From: MedAcidi-G1 sp002713545
Lineage (GTDB): Bacteria; Actinomycetota; Acidimicrobiia; Acidimicrobiales; MedAcidi-G1
DNA length: 16,306 nt
NCBI GenBank assembly: GCA_964013895.1
Contig: CAXGYF010000034.1
Coordinates: forward strand, 1-16,306
Reading direction: 5' to 3'
Under the pieces are notes generated by a model that saw only the letters and a list, made by a program, of their open reading frames with translations, ran no database searches and was not told where the DNA came from. Positions within the stretch are counted from its first letter, which is position 1. Every line of letters begins with the position of its first letter. Positions 13,386 to 16,306 of the stretch are shown here, in pieces. The position numbers and the translations under genes are program-made.

Positions 13386-14154
13386 CACGTAACTCCTTCC
13401 AAATTTTGTGTTCAGTTTCTGTGAACACAGGATCAAATTTCAATTCATCTACGATTCTTGGTCTGGGTATTGGAACGATAGTATCCGATTTGATTTTTCC
13501 CGGTCTCGCAGTCATCACTATCACACGATCTGCTAGGAGGACGGCTTCTTCCAAATCGTGGGTGACGAATATGACTGTTTTTCCAGGATTCGATTCCCAT
13601 AAAGATATGAATTCCGACTGCACGGTTAGTCGTGTTTGAGCATCAAGAGCGCCAAATGGCTCATCAAGAAGCCACAGGTCAGGATCTATGGCTAAGGTTC
13701 GTGCTATTGCTACACGTTGTTGCATTCCTTGAGAAAGCATAGAAGGGTAGGAATCAGCAAAACCTTCAAGCCTGAGTTGCGATAGAAGCTCAAGAGATTT
13801 TTCAGATCTTTCTTGTTTTGATATCCCTCTGATTTCAAGTCCAAGCTCTACATTCTGTTTTGCTGTCCTCCAGGGGCTTAAAGCAGAACGAGCGAGCATG
13901 TAACCGATATCTCTACTTGGACCTTCTACCTCTTGACCATTTCGTTTAACCGAGCCAAGAGTTGGCTTTATCAAGCCTGCGAGCATATTTAAAATTGTTG
14001 TTTTACCGCATCCGCTAGGTCCTACTATCGCTACAAATTGACCTGCAGGTATTTCAAGACTTGTATTATCGACTGCTGTAACGTTTTCGTTACGCGGGTC
14101 TCCGTCGCCAAATATTAGCGACACGTCCTTTAGTTCAACAGAAGGTGTGCTCAT
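13372..14154 (-). CDS. ABC transporter ATPase, NitT/TauT (SsuB/TauB) type
   Basis: This 260-residue ATP-binding subunit would drive import with the neighbouring permease. It has Walker A GPSGCGKT (45-52, Lys51), the signature LSQGMQQRV (140-148), Walker B WLLDEP (161-166, Glu165) and the switch His199 in VTHD. The Q-loop region reads YMLARSALSPW (85-95), so the usual Gln is replaced, while the SPW context typical of this subfamily is kept. The signature has Gln instead of the second Gly position seen in LSGGM. The N-terminal third contains an insertion with Asp/Asn (GDGDPRNENV). The ATG at 14154 has AAGGGG 4 nt upstream on the minus strand. It is the second gene of the transporter operon, 94 nt after the binding-protein gene, and it overlaps the permease gene. 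Confidence 0.9.
   Translation of the reverse strand: MSTPSVELKDVSLIFGDGDPRNENVTAVDNTSLEIPAGQFVAIVGPSGCGKTTILNMLAGLIKPTLGSVKRNGQEVEGPSRDIGYMLARSALSPWRTAKQNVELGLEIRGISKQERSEKSLELLSQLRLEGFADSYPSMLSQGMQQRVAIARTLAIDPDLWLLDEPFGALDAQTRLTVQSEFISLWESNPGKTVIFVTHDLEEAVLLADRVIVMTARPGKIKSDTIVPIPRPRIVDELKFDPVFTETEHKIWKELRDELV
13393..13398 (-). promoter_or_regulatory. Ribosome binding site deciding the permease start
   Basis: On the minus strand this reads AAGGAG, 7 nt before the ATG at 13385, inside the end of the ATPase gene. It favours the 299-residue permease over the longer TTG-started frame. Confidence 0.8.
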
Positions 14155-14195
14155 CTTTCCCCTTATTACGGTTTTGAATATACAAGAAAATGAGT

Positions 14196-14223
14196 CCGGC
14201 CGGACCCTTGCGGGCCCGGCCGG
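14196..14223 (-). terminator. Strong GC hairpin after the binding-protein gene
   Basis: On the minus-strand RNA, CCGGCCGGGCCC and GGGUCCGGCCGG form an unbroken 12-bp stem with one G-U pair, capped by GCAA, a GNRA tetraloop. In the plus-strand RNA the same position would be an A-C mismatch, so the structure is made for the minus transcript. It lies 25 nt after the binding-protein stop and 41 nt before the ATPase start, followed by ACUCAUUUUCUUG rather than a pure U-run. It most likely protects the upstream mRNA or partly terminates, giving more binding protein than ATPase and permease. Confidence 0.7.
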
Positions 14224-14248
14224 TAAACAGTTTTAGTTTTTACTGAAA

Positions 14249-16306
14249 TTATTCAGCGAAACCGATGCTCATGTCAATGAACTCGTTTGTGAACAAGTCG
14301 CTTGCGTTGGTAGTGGTAACTTCCATACCAGCGGCAACCATCTTGTCAATCACACCTTGGATTCTGGATTCCTCCATGTTTCCAACAGTTGAGTCCGGTC
14401 CATTTCCATGAAGACCTAGTTCATTCATAGTCGCAACTGAGTACTCACCCAATTCCATTGAGTAAACCCAGAAGGAACCAAATGTGTCAACAGCGTCAAC
14501 GATTATCGCGTTAGCCCTTGCAGGGTTTGACGAGAAGTTAACAACTGATTGCTGAACAACTGGAACGAACAACTCGAGACAAGCTCTCATGTCTTCCATG
14601 TCATCTGGACGAACACCTAGAGTCTGAGAGTAAACCTCGAACCCGGTGTCATGTAGCAACTGGTACTCGACTTGCTTACCCCAATCGGAGAATTCATTCA
14701 AGTACTGGTAAGGCTCAGCGGAAGCGAATCCCTGCTGAGCAATAGCACCATCAGCTGCGATGAACATAGCTGGTCCACCATCGTAGGAAGGATCAATATT
14801 AGCTGCGTCTACAACTCCTTCAGCTATCCATACCTCGATGAATACACCACCAGCGAATACGTTGATTGTGACTCCCTGCGCACCAAGATCCGCGATGGAA
14901 TTAACATCTGGATAGGTGTTTGGATCCCACATGATCATCTGAGGATTCTTCTCCAACGGAGCCATCACAGAAATCAGAGGCGTATCCACCAACTGAGCTT
15001 GCGCTTCTGTGTTTGCGTATCCGATATGAATTGAATCATCTGTGTACATGTAAGAAGCAACAGGAGACCAACCAATAGCAGGACCACCAGTGCGAACCTC
15101 AATATCGATTCCCAAAGGAGCTCCACCTATTTGACCCGGACCTGTAACAACCATGTTGTCAGCGTCAATAGTGTAACCAGCGCCAATCATCTCATATAGA
15201 GCACCGTGCTCCGACTCTGGGAACCAGTCAGTCTGGATCACCAAAGGCGAAGGACAAGCAGCAGCCAAAGCTGTCACAAGCTTCGGAGGCACACCGGCAC
15301 TGCTTACAGCGAAGTCAGCAAAGTTCATTGATTCACTGATGATTCCTCGACCAACAGCGTAATTAACGTTGTTCATCAAACGCTCTGGGTCAAGTGTTGA
15401 ATCAGTTGAGAAGTACTGCTTGTTAGCAGCGTGAACATCAGCTGCCATATCAGAACCAACCAAACCAACATTGTCAGCCATTACTTGAAGAACACCATCA
15501 ATGTTTGCATCATCCATGATCCAAGCACTTGCGGCTTCTAGAGCAGCAGAGTAAGCAGCAACAGTATTCGGGTTAGCCGCAGCAAATTCACGTGAAGTGG
15601 TATTTACCAATGAAGGCCAGTTCAAAGTACTTGGACCGTCTCCAGCAACTAGTGAGAACGGACGAGTACCGATTCCGTTAACAACACCCATTGTCATACC
15701 AGGCTCGAAAGTAATAGCCCAGTCGATTTCACCGCTTTCCATAGCAGCAACGGTTGTTCCACCAAGACCTGTAGCAATGTAAGTCGAGCTCTCAGGATCA
15801 ACACCTGCTTGCTCGTAAAGCTCACGTGCCATTTGCTCAGCGGCAGCACCACGGGCTACAACACCAACATTGGTGCCTTCAAGAGCCTGCATAGTTGCTT
15901 CCCAGTCACCCTCAACTACTTCTTGATCGCTAGATACAAGAATGTCGAAGAAGTGTCCATCAATTGCTTGACTGAACATAACCACGTCAAAGCCAGAATC
16001 GCGTAATCCCAACATATTGTCAGGAGTATTAGCAACGAAGTCCACTTCGCCAGCTACTAGAGCAGCAGCGTTAGCAGGACCCGAAGCACAAGTTACATAC
16101 TCATAACTTGTGAAACCGAACGATTCGAATACGCCCATATCACCAGCTACGAAAACTGGAAGACCTGTATAGGTCGGAGCTGTACAAATACTGATATCAG
16201 TGACCTCAGGTGGAGCAAGAGCAGGAGCAGCTTCTGCTCCTCCGCTACATGCTGGGTTGCTGTCTGCGTCCCATACGCATGGGCTCATTGCACCAGACTC
16301 GAGGTC
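14249..16306 (-). CDS. Tandem ABC substrate-binding protein, NMT1/THI5-SsuA type (5' end missing)
   Basis: The frame stays open to the right edge (685 visible residues, numbered here from the Met at 16288), so the signal peptide or lipobox is outside the window. A low-complexity Ala/Pro linker at 16-28 precedes two binding-protein domains. Domain 1 spans about 31-335, with TAPTYTGLPVFVAGDMGVFE, GEVDFVANTPDN and GLGGTTVAAMESGEIDWAI. Domain 2 spans about 345-679 and begins PLVIQTDWFPESEHGALYEM, the opening of NMT1/THI5-like proteins that bind pyrimidine or other small ligands. Single-domain homologues are usually 300-350 residues, so this is a fusion of two. It captures solute outside the membrane for the adjacent transporter. 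The ligand is not evident: sulfonates fit the neighbours, pyrimidine precursors fit the second domain. Codons look richer in G/C-ending and Ala/Gly triplets than neighbouring genes, as in highly expressed genes. Confidence 0.85.
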   Translation of the reverse strand, partial: DLESGAMSPCVWDADSNPACSGGAEAAPALAPPEVTDISICTAPTYTGLPVFVAGDMGVFESFGFTSYEYVTCASGPANAAALVAGEVDFVANTPDNMLGLRDSGFDVVMFSQAIDGHFFDILVSSDQEVVEGDWEATMQALEGTNVGVVARGAAAEQMARELYEQAGVDPESSTYIATGLGGTTVAAMESGEIDWAITFEPGMTMGVVNGIGTRPFSLVAGDGPSTLNWPSLVNTTSREFAAANPNTVAAYSAALEAASAWIMDDANIDGVLQVMADNVGLVGSDMAADVHAANKQYFSTDSTLDPERLMNNVNYAVGRGIISESMNFADFAVSSAGVPPKLVTALAAACPSPLVIQTDWFPESEHGALYEMIGAGYTIDADNMVVTGPGQIGGAPLGIDIEVRTGGPAIGWSPVASYMYTDDSIHIGYANTEAQAQLVDTPLISVMAPLEKNPQMIMWDPNTYPDVNSIADLGAQGVTINVFAGGVFIEVWIAEGVVDAANIDPSYDGGPAMFIAADGAIAQQGFASAEPYQYLNEFSDWGKQVEYQLLHDTGFEVYSQTLGVRPDDMEDMRACLELFVPVVQQSVVNFSSNPARANAIIVDAVDTFGSFWVYSMELGEYSVATMNELGLHGNGPDSTVGNMEESRIQGVIDKMVAAGMEVTTTNASDLFTNEFIDMSIGFAE

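Noticed and set aside
13386..13436. Longer permease starting at TTG 13436
   Set aside because: The added 17 residues have no ribosome binding site of their own and would overlap the ATPase gene by 65 nt; the ATG at 13385 has AAGGAG at good spacing.
1..16306. CRISPR arrays, tRNA/rRNA genes, insertion sequences, integrases, toxin-antitoxin pairs
   Set aside because: No repeat arrays, RNA gene signatures, transposase-like frames or small paired genes were found on either strand.

Overview
The window (about 16.3 kb, moderately AT-rich, tightly packed genes) looks like chromosomal DNA of a free-living, probably marine actinobacterium, perhaps of the Acidimicrobiia. The reasons are an F420-type luciferase-like oxidoreductase of the Rv1855c kind, ecdysteroid-kinase-like phosphotransferases, frequent GTG/TTG starts, and TANNNT -10 boxes placed as expected for leaderless mRNAs. 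This placement is inference; there is no rRNA or other marker gene.

Layout. (1) 2-88: C-terminal end of a + strand gene that enters from the left. (2) 95-1075 (-): F420-dependent LLM oxidoreductase, divergent from (3) 1168-2757 (+): GH13 alpha-glucosidase, with overlapping promoters and a 14-bp dyad between them. (4) 2879-5939 (+): a translationally coupled three-gene operon of aldo/keto reductase, Gfo/Idh/MocA protein and SsuD-like monooxygenase. (5) 5998-6381 (-): SnoaL-like protein. (6) 6450-10909 (-): TauD-like dioxygenase, phosphotransferase, SDR, second phosphotransferase and ThuA-like protein, in transcription order. (7) 10989-12482 (+): sulfatase, divergent from the TauD gene. (8) 12486-16306 (-): a NitT/TauT-type ABC transporter, with a tandem substrate-binding protein (its N-terminus lies outside the window), then ATPase, then permease, and a strong hairpin after the binding-protein gene.

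How the genes may work together. Four classes point to organic sulfur: an alkanesulfonate-monooxygenase homologue, a taurine-dioxygenase homologue, a formylglycine sulfatase, and a transporter of the type that often carries sulfonates. The most striking unit is AKR + Gfo/Idh/MocA + SsuD-like enzyme. It matches the core logic of the known oxidative sulfoquinovose pathway (sulfo-SMO): a glycosidase frees sulfoquinovose, an FMNH2-dependent monooxygenase cuts the C-S bond to give 6-oxo-glucose, and an aldo/keto reductase makes glucose. Here the Gfo/Idh/MocA protein could be an NAD+-dependent sulfoquinovosidase. This is a hypothesis: no flavin reductase or GH31 sulfoquinovosidase is in view.

The second unit (TauD, two paralogous kinases around an SDR, and ThuA) has no pathway I recognise and may be a separate catabolic operon.
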